The notes: generated by a model from the letters alone, not told the origin. A stretch of 64,000 nucleotides of DNA from Streptomyces sp. XD-27 (GCF_030553055.1 NZ_CP130713.1:2356001-2420000); one strand, 5' to 3'. Shown: positions 54,654 through 63,809, counted from the stretch's first letter. Numbers and translations: made by a program.

Positions 54654-55853
54654 TCAGGCCGCTATGGGCTTCTGCGCCCGGATCGACTGGAGCAGCCCCA
54701 CCGCTATCCACACGGCGAACATCGACGAGCCGCCGTAGGAGACGAAGGGCAGCGGGAGTCCGGCCACGGGCATGATGCCGAGCGTCATCCCGATGTTCTC
54801 GAACGCCTGGAAGGCGAACCAGGCGATGATCCCGGCGGCGACGATGGTGCCGTACAGCTCGGTGGTGTCGCGGGCGATGCGGCACGCGCGCCACATCACG
54901 ACCCCGAGCAGCACGAGGATCAGGCCCGCGCCGAGGAAGCCGAGCTCCTCGCCCGCGACGGTGAAGACGAAGTCGGTCTGCTGCTCGGGCACGAACTGGC
55001 CGGTGGTCTGGGTGCCTTCGAACAGGCCCTTTCCGAAGAGGCCGCCGGAGCCGATGGCGATCCGCGCCTGGTTGGTGTTGTAGCCGACTCCGGCCGGGTC
55101 CAGGGCGGGGTTCGCGAAGGCCGCGAACCGGTCGATCTGGTACTGGTCGAGTATCCCGAGCTGCCAGACGAGGACGGCGCCGAGTACGGCGGTGCCGATC
55201 AGGCCGGCGACCCAGCGGTTGGACGCGCCGGAGGCGAGCAGCACGGCGAGCACGATCACCGCCATGACCATCACCGAGCCCAGGTCGGGCATCAGCAGCA
55301 CGATGGCGATGGGCAGCGCGGCCAGGCCCAGGGCCTGGACGACGGTGCGGTGGTCGGGGACGGCCCGGTCGCCCGCGTCCACCCGGGCCGCCAGCAGCAT
55401 CGCCATCCCCAGGATGATGGTGATCTTGGCGAACTCGGAGGGCTGGAGGGAGAACCCGCCGCCGATCACGATCCAGGCGTGGGCGCCGTTGATGGTGGAG
55501 CCGAGCGGGGTGAGCACGGCCAGCACCAGCAGCACCGACAGCCCGTACAGGAACGGCACGGCGCCGCGCAGGGTGCGGTGGCCGAGCCAGATCGTGGCCA
55601 CCATCAGCGCCAGCCCGATGCCGGTGTTCAGCACGTGCCGGAAGAGGAAGTAGTACGGGTCGCCCTGGTTGAGCTCGGTGCGGTTGCGGGTGGCGGAGTA
55701 GACCAGGGCCGAACCGATCGCGGACAGCGCGAGGGCGGACAGCAGCAGTATCCAGTCCAGCCTGCGCACGATGGAGTCGCGCGCCATGAGCTTGCCCAGC
55801 GTGCCGCGCTCGGGCGTGTACCGGCGGACGTATCCGGGGTGGGAGGCGCTCAT
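54654..55853 (-). CDS. rodA: RodA/FtsW/SpoVE (SEDS) peptidoglycan polymerase
   Basis: A 399-residue integral membrane glycosyltransferase of the SEDS family, called sfr in Streptomyces coelicolor. About ten helices are visible. Family motifs include HAWIVIGGGFSLQPSEFAKI, the extracellular-loop GLFEGTQTTGQFVPEQQTDF, and FVSYGGSSM near the C-terminus. SEDS proteins polymerise lipid II together with a class B PBP, encoded just upstream. The ATG at 55853 overlaps the PBP2 stop. In S. coelicolor this cluster is needed for spore wall synthesis. Confidence 0.96.
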   Translation of the reverse strand: MSASHPGYVRRYTPERGTLGKLMARDSIVRRLDWILLLSALALSAIGSALVYSATRNRTELNQGDPYYFLFRHVLNTGIGLALMVATIWLGHRTLRGAVPFLYGLSVLLVLAVLTPLGSTINGAHAWIVIGGGFSLQPSEFAKITIILGMAMLLAARVDAGDRAVPDHRTVVQALGLAALPIAIVLLMPDLGSVMVMAVIVLAVLLASGASNRWVAGLIGTAVLGAVLVWQLGILDQYQIDRFAAFANPALDPAGVGYNTNQARIAIGSGGLFGKGLFEGTQTTGQFVPEQQTDFVFTVAGEELGFLGAGLILVLLGVVMWRACRIARDTTELYGTIVAAGIIAWFAFQAFENIGMTLGIMPVAGLPLPFVSYGGSSMFAVWIAVGLLQSIRAQKPIAA

Positions 55854-57991
55854 TGGTCCTCCCGCCGTCCGCCGAGCCCGACCGCGACGTACGGCTTGCC
55901 GACCGGCTGGGCGTCGATGGTGCCGTCGGCCTCGATCTTGGGGAGCTTGGCCTGCGGCTGGTACAGCAGGGCCTTCTTCTTGTCGATCTTGCCGTCCTTG
56001 TCGATGCCGTACAGCGCGTTGTAGATGTTCCGGACGGCGGGGCCGGAGGCTCCGGAGCCGGTACCACCCTGCGAGATCGTCATCACGATCGCGTAGTCCT
56101 TGGTGTACGTCGCGAACCACGAGGTGGTCTGCTTGCCGTAGACCTCGGCCGTGCCGGTCTTGGCATGCATCGGGATCTTGTCCTGCGGCCAGCCGCCGAA
56201 CCGCCAGGCCGCGGTGCCCCGGGTGGCGACGCCCGCCAGCGCATCGTCTATCAGCTTCCTGGTCTTGGCGTCCATGGGCAGCTTGCCGTGGGACTTGGGC
56301 TTGATCTCGTCGACCTTCTTGCCGTCGGAGCTGACGATGGCCTTGCCGACGGTCGGGTTGTAGAGGGTGCCGCCGTTGCTGATGGCCCCGTAGATGGTGG
56401 CCATCTGGATCGGGGTGACGAGGGTGTCGCCCTGGCCGATGGAGTAGTTGACGGCGTCACCGGCGCGCATCTTCATGCCTTCGAGGCAGTTCTCGTAGGC
56501 GATGCGCTCGGCGTAGTCGCCGTCCTTCTTGCCGTTCTTGCACCACGCCTTCTGGTTGGCCTTCCAGTAGTTCTTCTTCCACTGGCGGTCCGGGACGCGG
56601 CCGGTGACCTCGTTGGGGAGGTCGATGCCGGTCTCCTTGCCGAGGCCGAACTGGTGGGCGGTCTTGTAGAACCAGTCGGCGGGGTTCTTCTTGGGGTCGA
56701 CCCCGCCGTCCTTCTGCCACTGCTTGTGCGCCAAGCCGTAGTAGACGGTGTCGCAGGAGACCTCGAGCGCCTGGCCGAGGGTGATGCTGCCGTGCCCCTT
56801 GGACTCGAAGTTCTTGAAGACCTGGCCGCCGATGCTGTACGAGCTGGGGCACGGGTAGCTGCCGTTGAACGGGTAGCCCGCGTTGACCGCGGCGGCCGTC
56901 GGGATCACCTTGAAGATCGAGCCGGGGGCGGCCTGCCCCTGGATGGCCCGGTTCAGCAGCGGGAAGTTGGAGTCCTTGCCCGTGAGCTTCTTGTAGTCCT
57001 TGGCGGAGATGCCGCCGACCCAGGCGTTGGGGTCGTAGGTCGGGTTGGACGCCATGGCGACGACCCGGCCGGTCTTGGCCTCCATCACCACGACCGCGCC
57101 CGCGTCGGCCTTGTAGTTGGTGCCCGTGTTCTTGTCGTGGACTTTACGGGCCTCCTTCATCGCCAGGTGCAGCTCCTTCTCGGCGACGGCCTGGACCCGG
57201 GAGTCGATGCTGGTGACCAGGTTGGCGCCGGGCTGTGCCTTGTCGCTCTCCCGCTGGCCGATGACCCGGCCGAGGTTGTCGACCTCGTAGCGGGTGACCC
57301 CGGCCTTGCCGCGCAGTTGCGCGTCGTAGGCGCGCTCCAGGCCGGAGCGGCCGATCTGGTCGGAGCGCAGCAGCGGCGACTCGCTGTCCTCGGCCTCCTT
57401 GATCTCGTCGTCGGTGACGGGCGAGAGGTAGCCCAGCACCTGGGCGGCGTTGGACTCGGCGGGCGCGGCGTAGCGGCGCACCGGTGTGGGCTCGGCGCTG
57501 ATGCCGGGGAAGTCCTCGGCGCGCTCGCGGATCTGGAGGGCCTGCTGGGTGGTGGCCTCGTCCGTGATCGGGATGGGCTGGTACGGGGAGCCGTTCCAGC
57601 AGGGCTGCGGGGTCTCGGAGTCGCACAGCCGGACCTTGTCCATGACCTCCTTGGGGGTCATGTCGAGGACGTCGGCCAGCCGGGTGAGGACGGCCTTGCC
57701 GTCGTCCTTCATCTTCATCAGGTCGGTGCGGCTGGCGGAGACCACCAGGCGGGTCTCGTTGTCGGCGAGGGGGACGCCGCGCGCGTCCAGTATCGAGCCG
57801 CGGGTGGCGGGCTGGATGACCTGCTGGACGTGGTTGCTGGCGGCCTCGTCGCTGTACTCGTCGCCGTTGCGGATCTGGAGGTACCAGAGGCGTCCGCCGA
57901 GGGTGAGGAGGAGGGAGAAGACGAGGATCTGGATGGCGACGAGGCGGACGGTGACCCGGGTGGTCCGCCCGGTCTCGGGGATGTTGCTCAC
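55850..57991 (-). CDS. mrdA: Penicillin-binding protein 2 (class B transpeptidase)
   Basis: A 713-residue protein with a GTG start. The N-terminal helix is VRLVAIQILVFSLLLTLGGRLWYLQI. A dimerisation/pedestal domain follows, then the transpeptidase with the SxxK serine in APGSIFKV, the SCD (SxN-equivalent) in EVSCDTVYYGLA, and KTGT in HAKTGTAEVY. It cross-links peptidoglycan together with RodA/Sfr. Its start overlaps the mreD stop (GTGA). The KTG box and SxxK are intact, so it should be active and penicillin-sensitive. Confidence 0.96.
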   Translation of the reverse strand: MSNIPETGRTTRVTVRLVAIQILVFSLLLTLGGRLWYLQIRNGDEYSDEAASNHVQQVIQPATRGSILDARGVPLADNETRLVVSASRTDLMKMKDDGKAVLTRLADVLDMTPKEVMDKVRLCDSETPQPCWNGSPYQPIPITDEATTQQALQIRERAEDFPGISAEPTPVRRYAAPAESNAAQVLGYLSPVTDDEIKEAEDSESPLLRSDQIGRSGLERAYDAQLRGKAGVTRYEVDNLGRVIGQRESDKAQPGANLVTSIDSRVQAVAEKELHLAMKEARKVHDKNTGTNYKADAGAVVVMEAKTGRVVAMASNPTYDPNAWVGGISAKDYKKLTGKDSNFPLLNRAIQGQAAPGSIFKVIPTAAAVNAGYPFNGSYPCPSSYSIGGQVFKNFESKGHGSITLGQALEVSCDTVYYGLAHKQWQKDGGVDPKKNPADWFYKTAHQFGLGKETGIDLPNEVTGRVPDRQWKKNYWKANQKAWCKNGKKDGDYAERIAYENCLEGMKMRAGDAVNYSIGQGDTLVTPIQMATIYGAISNGGTLYNPTVGKAIVSSDGKKVDEIKPKSHGKLPMDAKTRKLIDDALAGVATRGTAAWRFGGWPQDKIPMHAKTGTAEVYGKQTTSWFATYTKDYAIVMTISQGGTGSGASGPAVRNIYNALYGIDKDGKIDKKKALLYQPQAKLPKIEADGTIDAQPVGKPYVAVGLGGRREDQ

Positions 57992-58689
57992 AGCCGCTTC
58001 ACCCCTTTGACGCTTTTGACGCCCTTGACTCCCTTGACGCTCTTGGCGCGTCCGGCCTTCTGGGTTCCGATCCGGGCGGCCTTGCTCAGCCGGCCGGGGC
58101 GCAGCGAGGACCCGCCGGAGCTGATCCAGCCGTACGAGGTGTCGCCGCCGCCTCCGGAGCCGCCGGAGGCGTCCACCACCGGATCGTGGTCGGTACGGCG
58201 GGCGAGCGCCATGACCAGCGGCACGGTGAAGGGGGCCAGTAGCAGGTCGTACAGGGCGGCGGTGACGAGCAGCTTGACCAGCCCGGGGTGGCCGGCGGCG
58301 TCGTCGCCGACGAGGGAGCCGACGCCCGCGTACAGCAGGGCGGAGCCGATCGCGCCCGCGACGACCACGAGCATGGGACCCGTGGCGGAGCGGAGCTGGC
58401 CGGTCTCGGGCTTGGCCAGACCCGCGAGGTAGCCGATGACGCACAGCACCAGGGCGTACCGCCCGGCGGCGTGGTCGGCGGGCGGGGCGAAGTCGGCGAG
58501 CAGGCCCGCCCCGAAGCCGATCAGCGCGCCGCTGGTGTGCCCGTAGACCAGCGCCAGCGCGAGGACGACGAGCAGCAGCAGGTCGGGGACGGCGCCGGGG
58601 AGGTTGAGCCGGGCCAGGACGCACACCTGGGTGAGGAGCGCGACGAGCACGAGGAGGGTGGAGAGCAGGATCCGGTTGAGGCGCAGCAT
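57988..58689 (-). CDS. mreD: Rod shape-determining protein MreD
   Basis: A 233-residue protein with five or six membrane helices (ILLSTLLVLVALLTQVCVLA first), the usual MreD core to about 165. An unusual basic tail ends in AKSVKGVKGVKSVKGVKRL, encoded by 9-bp-like repeats at about 57997-58050. MreD bridges MreC and the PBP2/RodA pair. It overlaps mrdA by 4 bases and follows mreC by 3 bases, so the genes are tightly coupled. Confidence 0.94.
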   Translation of the reverse strand: MLRLNRILLSTLLVLVALLTQVCVLARLNLPGAVPDLLLLVVLALALVYGHTSGALIGFGAGLLADFAPPADHAAGRYALVLCVIGYLAGLAKPETGQLRSATGPMLVVVAGAIGSALLYAGVGSLVGDDAAGHPGLVKLLVTAALYDLLLAPFTVPLVMALARRTDHDPVVDASGGSGGGGDTSYGWISSGGSSLRPGRLSKAARIGTQKAGRAKSVKGVKGVKSVKGVKRL

Positions 58690-58692
58690 CGG

Positions 58693-59637
58693 TCAGCTCC
58701 TGGTGGCGACGTCGGTGCCGTCACTCGCGGGCGGGGGGGCCGTGACGGTGACCGTGGGGGTCGGCTTGGGCTTCTCCGGCCTGGGTGGCAGGACGGAGTC
58801 GCGCGGGTTCTCGCGCGGCGGCCGGGTGACGACACCGACGATGTCGAGTTTGGTGAAACCGACGAACGGGCGGACCTGGACGGTGCGGGTGAGGCCGCCG
58901 TCGGAGGGGTCGACGCGGACCACTTCACCGACGGGGACGCCGGGGACGAACGGCCGGTCGGCGCGGGAGCCGAAGGTGACCAGCCGGTCGCCCTTCTTGA
59001 CCTTGGCCTTGCCGTTGAGGAGCTGGACGCGCAGCGGGCGGTCGCCCTGACCGGACGCGAAGCCGATCTCCCCGCTCTTCTCCATCCGGGTGCCGACGGT
59101 GAAGTCCGGGTCGCTGGCGAGCAGCACGGTGGCGGTGGAGCGGCCGACGGTGGTGACCCGGCCGACGAGGCCGTCGCCGTTGATGACGGTCATGTCGCGG
59201 CGGATGCCGTCCTTGGCTCCGACGTCGATGGTGACGGTCCAGGAGAAGCCCTGGGTGTTGCCGATGGCGATGACCTCGGCGCCGGTGACGCCGTAGCGAC
59301 CCGCGCCCGCGGTCTTCATCAGCCGGTCGAACTCGGTGAGGCGGGCGCGGTTGCGGACGTCCGAGCCGAGCCGCTGTTTGAGTTCGGCGTTCTCGCGTTC
59401 CAGGTCGCTGATGCGGTCGTGCCGCTTGTCGGAGTCCCGTACGGCGGCGATGGCGTTGCCGACCGGGTCGACGACTCCGGCGACGCTGTTCTCCACCGGG
59501 CCGAAGACGTCGGCCGCGGTCTCCCGGGCACCGTCGAGGGGCGAGTCGTCGCCGCCTCGGATGTCCACCGTGATCAGTGCGAACGCGATGGCGACCAGCA
59601 GCACCAGCAGTAGCCGGCTCTCTCGTGTGTCCCTCAC
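58693..59637 (-). CDS. mreC: Rod shape-determining protein MreC
   Basis: A 314-residue protein. A single N-terminal membrane helix (LLLVLLVAIAFALITVDI), a coiled coil (DRISDLERENAELKQRL) and two beta-barrel domains (GVTGAEVIAIGN, and GDRLVTFGSRADRPFVPGVP) match MreC. The last 40 residues are Pro/Thr-rich. MreC is a periplasm-side scaffold activating PBP2. It lies between mreB and mreD. Confidence 0.96.
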   Translation of the reverse strand: MRDTRESRLLLVLLVAIAFALITVDIRGGDDSPLDGARETAADVFGPVENSVAGVVDPVGNAIAAVRDSDKRHDRISDLERENAELKQRLGSDVRNRARLTEFDRLMKTAGAGRYGVTGAEVIAIGNTQGFSWTVTIDVGAKDGIRRDMTVINGDGLVGRVTTVGRSTATVLLASDPDFTVGTRMEKSGEIGFASGQGDRPLRVQLLNGKAKVKKGDRLVTFGSRADRPFVPGVPVGEVVRVDPSDGGLTRTVQVRPFVGFTKLDIVGVVTRPPRENPRDSVLPPRPEKPKPTPTVTVTAPPPASDGTDVATRS

Positions 59638-59775
59638 GTGCGGCGACGTGCCTTCCTCGTAGGAGTCGGACCTTATGGGGGTATATCAGCTTTCCGTCGG
59701 CGAGTGTGACCGGCGCCCGGCGAATGGTTACGCGGACTGACGCCGAGTCAGGTGCGCCGCGTCATCGGCACCGGG
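59638..59775 (-). other. mreB-mreC spacer with short repeats
   Basis: The spacer starts with GGTATATCAGC-like AT-rich sequence near 59680 and contains GTCATCG repeats near 59760-59790. A second promoter for mreC is possible here, since the gap is larger than others in the operon. Confidence 0.35.
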
Positions 59776-59850
59776 TCATCGACATCGGTCGCTCATCGGC
59801 TTGGGGTCATCGACGTCAGCCATCGGCTTCGGGTCGGCTGCCTCGGTCAT
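59776..59850 (-). CDS. Possible 24-residue micro-ORF overlapping the mreB stop
   Basis: An ATG overlaps the mreB TGA (ATGA, 59847-59850). The frame reads [20 protein letters not shown] and ends DRCR. It contains two DPKPM units and is acidic. The coupling and internal repeat are suggestive, but so short a frame may be accidental. Confidence 0.35.
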   Translation of the reverse strand: MTEAADPKPMADVDDPKPMSDRCR

Positions 59851-60878
59851 CTGCGGGGCTGGGCGTCCAGCACCTGCTGCAGCGCCTCGAACTCCTCGAC
59901 GCACTTGCCGGAGCCCAGCGCGACGGAGTCGAGCGGGTCCTCGGCGATGTGGATCGGCATGCCGGTCTCCCGGCGCAGCCGCTCGTCCAGGCCGCGGAGC
60001 AGCGCGCCGCCGCCGGTGAGGACGATGCCCCGGTCCATGACGTCGCCGGAGAGCTCGGGCGGGCACTTGTCGAGGGTGGTCTTGACCGCGTCCACGATGG
60101 AGTTGACCGGCTCCTCCATGGCCTTGCGGACCTCGGCGGCCGAGATCACCACGGTCTTGGGGAGGCCGCTGACCAGGTCGCGGCCGCGGATCTCGGTGTG
60201 CTCCTCGTCCTCGCTCTCGTACGCAGAGCCGATGGTGATCTTGATGTTCTCGGCGGTGCGCTCGCCCAGCAGGAGGCTGTACTCCTTCTTGACGTGCTGG
60301 ATGATCGCGTTGTCCAACTCGTCGCCGGCCACCCGGATGGACTGTGCCGTGACGATTCCGCCGAGGGAGATGACGGCGACCTCGGTGGTGCCGCCGCCGA
60401 TGTCCACGACCATGTTGCCGGTGGCCTCGTGGACGGGCAGGCCGGAGCCGATCGCGGCGGCCATCGGCTCCTCGATGATGTGCACCTGGCGGGCGCCCGC
60501 CTGGGTGGACGCCTCGATGACGGCGCGGCGCTCGACTCCGGTGATACCGGACGGCACGCAGACGACGACCCGGGGACGGGCGAGGTAGCGCCGCTTGTGG
60601 ATCTTCAGAATGAAGTAGCGGAGCATCCGCTCGGTGATCTCGAAGTCGGCGATCACACCGTCCTTGAGCGGGCGGACGGCGACGATGTTGCCAGGAGTCC
60701 GGCCGATCATCTTCTTCGCCTCGGCGCCCACGGCGAGGATCCCGCCCGTGTTGGTGTTGATGGCGACGACTGACGGCTCGTTGAGGACGATCCCGCGGCC
60801 CCTGACGTACACCAGCGTGTTGGCGGTGCCGAGGTCGACAGCCATGTCACGGCCGATGAACGACATGTTGTTCCCCAT
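59847..60878 (-). CDS. mreB: Actin-like rod shape-determining protein MreB
   Basis: A 343-residue bacterial actin. It starts [25 protein letters not shown], with phosphate-1 motif AVDLGTANT, phosphate-2 [16 protein letters not shown] and adenosine motif [15 protein letters not shown]. The start with MGNN gives the streptomycete length; MSFIG at 60866 is an alternative. In Streptomyces MreB works in sporulation septa and spore wall thickening rather than in hyphal extension. It heads the mre operon. Confidence 0.97.
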   Translation of the reverse strand: MGNNMSFIGRDMAVDLGTANTLVYVRGRGIVLNEPSVVAINTNTGGILAVGAEAKKMIGRTPGNIVAVRPLKDGVIADFEITERMLRYFILKIHKRRYLARPRVVVCVPSGITGVERRAVIEASTQAGARQVHIIEEPMAAAIGSGLPVHEATGNMVVDIGGGTTEVAVISLGGIVTAQSIRVAGDELDNAIIQHVKKEYSLLLGERTAENIKITIGSAYESEDEEHTEIRGRDLVSGLPKTVVISAAEVRKAMEEPVNSIVDAVKTTLDKCPPELSGDVMDRGIVLTGGGALLRGLDERLRRETGMPIHIAEDPLDSVALGSGKCVEEFEALQQVLDAQPRR

Positions 60879-61100
60879 GAGGATACGTCTGGCCTTCCCA
60901 ACTGGAGCGAATGCTTACTTGAGGTCGGCAGGATGGGTGCGCTGCGCGCGCGGAAGCTTTCATCGTAGTCTCGGTCGCTCGATGACGACGCGAGGGTCCT
61001 CCGCCATTGTCAGCAGAACACGTCCCCGCCCCCGACCATGGTGACGTCGTGTCGGGGTGTCGCGTTCCCCCGATCGGCCCGCACATGCCGGGGGCAGCCG
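60879..61100 (-). promoter_or_regulatory. Region upstream of mreB
   Basis: TACGAT (60962-60967, minus strand) could be a -10 about 85 bases before mreB; no good -35 was seen. The remainder to ndk is GC-rich without a gene. The operon probably has more than one promoter. Confidence 0.35.
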
Positions 61101-61132
61101 GAAAAATACGGCCACCCCCGGCCGGAGGGGGT
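61101..61132 (-). terminator. Terminator downstream of ndk
   Basis: ACCCCC/GGGGGT form a stem around GGCCGGA (61113-61132). On the minus strand it is followed by GGCCGTATTTTT. It lies about 110 bases past the ndk stop, beyond the tandem repeats at 61147-61240. Confidence 0.65.
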
Positions 61133-61146
61133 CATTGTGTGACGAA

Positions 61147-61240
61147 GCGTCAGACGAACTCGGGTGTGTCAGACAAACCCGGAAGTGTCAAACAATCCGG
61201 AAGCACCCGGCAAACCCGGAAGTGTCAGGAGGTCCGCAGG
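61147..61240. repeat. About five 18-19 bp imperfect tandem repeats behind ndk
   Basis: Units of the form GTGTCAGACAAACCCGGAA start at about 61147, 61166, 61185, 61203 and 61222 with substitutions. They sit between the ndk stop (61243) and its terminator, so they would be in the 3' end of the ndk message. Confidence 0.75.
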
Positions 61241-61242
61241 CG

Positions 61243-61656
61243 TCAGGCGAGACCCGGGAAGAAGATCTTGATCTCGCGCTGCGCGGACTCCTCCGAGTCC
61301 GAGGCGTGGACCAGGTTCTCCCGGGTGATGGTGCCGAAGTCGCCGCGGATGGTGCCGCTGGGCGCCTGGATCGGGTCGGTGGGACCGGCCAGCACCCGCA
61401 CGCCCTCGATCACCCGTTCGCCCTCGACGACCAGCGCGACGACCGGACCGGAGGCCATGAACTCCATCAGCGGCTCGTAGAACGGGCGCCCGACGTGCTC
61501 CGCGTAGTGCTGCTCCAGCGTGCCGCGGTCGAGGGTACGCAGCTCCAGCGCGGTGATGGACCAGTTCGCCTTGCGCTCGATCCGGCCGACGATCTCGCCG
61601 ACCAAGCCCCGCCTGACCGCGTCGGGCTTGAGAAGGACGAGGGTGCGCTGGGTCAT
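61243..61656 (-). CDS. ndk: Nucleoside diphosphate kinase
   Basis: A 137-residue enzyme that balances nucleoside triphosphates. The N-terminus MTQRTLVLLKPDAVRRGLVGEI holds the nucleotide-site lysine. The catalytic histidine is in NLVHASDSEESAQREI; the usual HGSD reads HASD here, a conservative change. The ATG at 61656 matches the family; an upstream ATG at 61677 adds seven residues. It lies downstream of DUF4233 and folC on the same strand. Confidence 0.96.
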   Translation of the reverse strand: MTQRTLVLLKPDAVRRGLVGEIVGRIERKANWSITALELRTLDRGTLEQHYAEHVGRPFYEPLMEFMASGPVVALVVEGERVIEGVRVLAGPTDPIQAPSGTIRGDFGTITRENLVHASDSEESAQREIKIFFPGLA

Positions 61657-61823
61657 GGTGCGGCTCCTTGGAGGCATGAGGGCAGTCGGGGGCTGCGCGC
61701 CCGAGGCTCACAAGCGGTCGGGTGCAGTGCGCCCGAGGCTACATGGGCCCTGGGTGGGCCCCGAATCCGGCACCGCCATCATCAGGGGCCGATCATGACG
61801 CCTCGGCTACTCCCCGGCGCGGC
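61657..61823 (-). other. ndk upstream region with a 32-bp direct duplication
   Basis: Two copies of GTCGGG(T/G)GC..GCGCCCGAGGCT lie at 61685-61709 and 61717-61741, 32 bases apart. The ndk promoter is probably here, but no consensus hexamers were clear. No gene was seen. Confidence 0.45.
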
Positions 61824-61857
61824 CTCCCCCAGACTGGGTCCGGGAGGTGCCCCCAGA
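61824..61857. repeat. Dispersed 34-bp GC-rich intergenic repeat, copy B
   Basis: 31 of 34 positions match copy A at 2695-2728. It lies between the DUF4233 stop and ndk. Confidence 0.7.
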
Positions 61858-61874
61858 GGTAACCCCCGTCGACA

Positions 61875-62213
61875 TTACGACGACGCCTGGGCGGCGAACC
61901 GTGCCTTCGCCTCGTCGACCTTCCGGCCGAAGTGCACCGAAGCCCACCACAGCCCGGTGAAGACCGCGCCCAGCACGAACATCGCGGGCACCACGAAACC
62001 GCTGAGGATCAGCGCGATCTGCAGCGCCCAGCCCACCTGTATCGCCCCGGGCCGGGACAGCACACCGCACAGCAGCACGCACAGCAGCATGGCCACGCCG
62101 CTGACCGCCCACACCGTCCCCGTCGACAGATCGGAGGTGTTCATCGCGACCAGCCCGGCGAAGCCGATCACCAGCACCTCGCCGATCAGCGTGCTCGCAC
62201 ACAGCGTCCGCAT
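61875..62213 (-). CDS. DUF4233 membrane protein
   Basis: A 112-residue protein with three or four membrane helices (TLIGEVLVIGFAGLVAMN, TVWAVSGVAMLLCVLLCGVL, LQIALILSGFVVPAMFVLGAVF) and a basic C-terminal tail. DUF4233 proteins are typical neighbours of folC in actinobacteria. It begins one base past the folC stop, so the two genes are coupled. Function unknown. Confidence 0.9.
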   Translation of the reverse strand: MRTLCASTLIGEVLVIGFAGLVAMNTSDLSTGTVWAVSGVAMLLCVLLCGVLSRPGAIQVGWALQIALILSGFVVPAMFVLGAVFTGLWWASVHFGRKVDEAKARFAAQASS

Positions 62214-62214
62214 C

Positions 62215-63768
62215 TCAGCCCCTCCCCAGCAGCAGCCGCGCCTCGCCGACCGTGATCACCGAGCCGGTGACCAGCACGCCCGCTCCGGCGAACTCGCCTT
62301 CCTCCTCCGCCAGCGTGATCGCCGCCTCCAGGGCGTCGTCCAGCCGCGGTTCGACCTGGACGCGATCCGCGCCGAAGATGTCCACCGCGAGGGCGGCCAG
62401 CTCGTCCACGTCCATCGCCCGGTAGGTGGAGTTCTGAGTGATCACCACCTCGGTGAAGACCGGCTCGAACGCCTCCAACAGCCCGCGCACGTCCTTGCCC
62501 TGGGTGGTCCCCACGACCCCGATCAGCCGGCTGAAGCCGAACGCCTCGCCGACCCCCTCGGCGGCCACCAGGGCGCCCGCCGGGTTGTGGGCGGCGTCCA
62601 GCACCACGGTCGGACTGCGGCGCACGACCTCCAGCCGGCCCGGCGAGGTGACGGAGGCGAACGCCGAGCGGACAGTGTCGATGTCGAGCGTGCGGGCGTG
62701 CCGCGAGCCGATGCCGAAGAAGGCTTCGACGGCCGCCAGCGCCACCGCGGCGTTGTGCGCCTGGTGCGCGCCGTGCAGCGGCAGGAACAGCTCCGGGTAC
62801 TCCCCGCCGAGACCGCGCAGCGTCATCTGCTGTCCGCCGACGGCGACCTCGCGGCTGAGGACCCCGAACTCCAGCCCCTCCCGCGCGACCGTGGCGTCCA
62901 CCTCGACCGCCCGCTTGAGCAGCACCGACGCGGCGTCCACCGGCTGCTGGGCCAGCACCACGGTGGCGTCCTTCTTGATGATCCCGGCCTTCTCGGCCGC
63001 GATGTCCTCCGGTGTGGTGCCCAGCCGGTCGGTGTGGTCCAGCGCGATCGGAGTGACCACGGCGACGTCCGCGTCGATCACGTTGGTCGCGTCCCAGGTG
63101 CCCCCCATGCCGACCTCGACGACGGCGACGTCCACCGGCGCGTCGGCGAACGCCGCGTACGCCATGGCCGTCAGCACCTCGAAGAAGGACAGCCGGTAGT
63201 CCTGCTGGGCGTCGACCATCTCCACGTACGGCTTGATGTCCTGGTACGTCTCGATGAACCGCTCGGCGGACATCGGCGCCCCGTCCAGGCTGATCCGCTC
63301 GGTCACCGTCTGCACGTGCGGGCTCGTGTAGCGGCCGGTGCGCAGGTCGAAGGCGGCCAGCAGCGCCTCGATCATGCGGGCGGTGCTGGTCTTGCCGTTC
63401 GTGCCGGTGATGTGGATCGACGGGTACGCGCGCTGCGGCGAGCCGAGGATGTCCATCAGAGCCGCGATGCGCTGCACCGACGGGTCCAGCTTGGTCTCGC
63501 CCCAGCGGCCCGCGAGCTCCGTCTCGACCTCGCGCAGCGCCCGGTCGACCTCCGGGTCCTCCGGACGGCCGGGGACGTCCGCCTGCGGCGGCCCGGCCTG
63601 GGTGCGCAGGGTTCGGCTGCCGGCCTCGATGACAGCGAGGTCGGGGGTGGGGGTCCCCCCTGCCCGAGCGGAGTCGAGAGCTTGGGGGAGTGTCGTCTCC
63701 TCCTCGATCATCTCCTCGAACGGGTCGGGGACGGAGTCGGGGGCGTCGTTTCGTGGGGGCTCACTCAC
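62215..63768 (-). CDS. folC: Folylpolyglutamate/dihydrofolate synthase
   Basis: A 517-residue Mur-ligase-type enzyme adding glutamates to folates. The ATP-binding motif ITGTNGKTSTARMIEALL is near residues 120-137. EVGMGGTWDATNV and LDHTDRLG follow, and the C-terminal domain has VLDAAHNPAGA. The first 80 residues are a poorly conserved acidic extension. Part of it is encoded by a GC-rich repeat-like sequence (63648-63690). The GTG at 63768 starts the extension; translation could start further in. It is followed by DUF4233 and ndk and preceded by valS. Confidence 0.95.
   Translation of the reverse strand: MSEPPRNDAPDSVPDPFEEMIEEETTLPQALDSARAGGTPTPDLAVIEAGSRTLRTQAGPPQADVPGRPEDPEVDRALREVETELAGRWGETKLDPSVQRIAALMDILGSPQRAYPSIHITGTNGKTSTARMIEALLAAFDLRTGRYTSPHVQTVTERISLDGAPMSAERFIETYQDIKPYVEMVDAQQDYRLSFFEVLTAMAYAAFADAPVDVAVVEVGMGGTWDATNVIDADVAVVTPIALDHTDRLGTTPEDIAAEKAGIIKKDATVVLAQQPVDAASVLLKRAVEVDATVAREGLEFGVLSREVAVGGQQMTLRGLGGEYPELFLPLHGAHQAHNAAVALAAVEAFFGIGSRHARTLDIDTVRSAFASVTSPGRLEVVRRSPTVVLDAAHNPAGALVAAEGVGEAFGFSRLIGVVGTTQGKDVRGLLEAFEPVFTEVVITQNSTYRAMDVDELAALAVDIFGADRVQVEPRLDDALEAAITLAEEEGEFAGAGVLVTGSVITVGEARLLLGRG
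63648..63690. repeat. Repeat-like element inside the folC 5' end
   Basis: The inverted-repeat-like sequence runs from GGGGGTCCCCCC to CTTGGGGGAG with CGAGCGGAGTCGAGAG between. It resembles short GC-rich elements usually found between streptomycete genes. Here it is in frame and encodes part of the Ala/Gly/Pro-rich linker. Confidence 0.5.
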
Positions 63769-63809
63769 ACCGACCAGTCTACGAGCCCCCTCTGACAACA
63801 CCGGACAAG

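Noticed and set aside
55853..58432. Open frame of 859 codons on the plus strand
   Set aside because: Antisense to the PBP2 and mreD genes, whose active-site motifs are intact.
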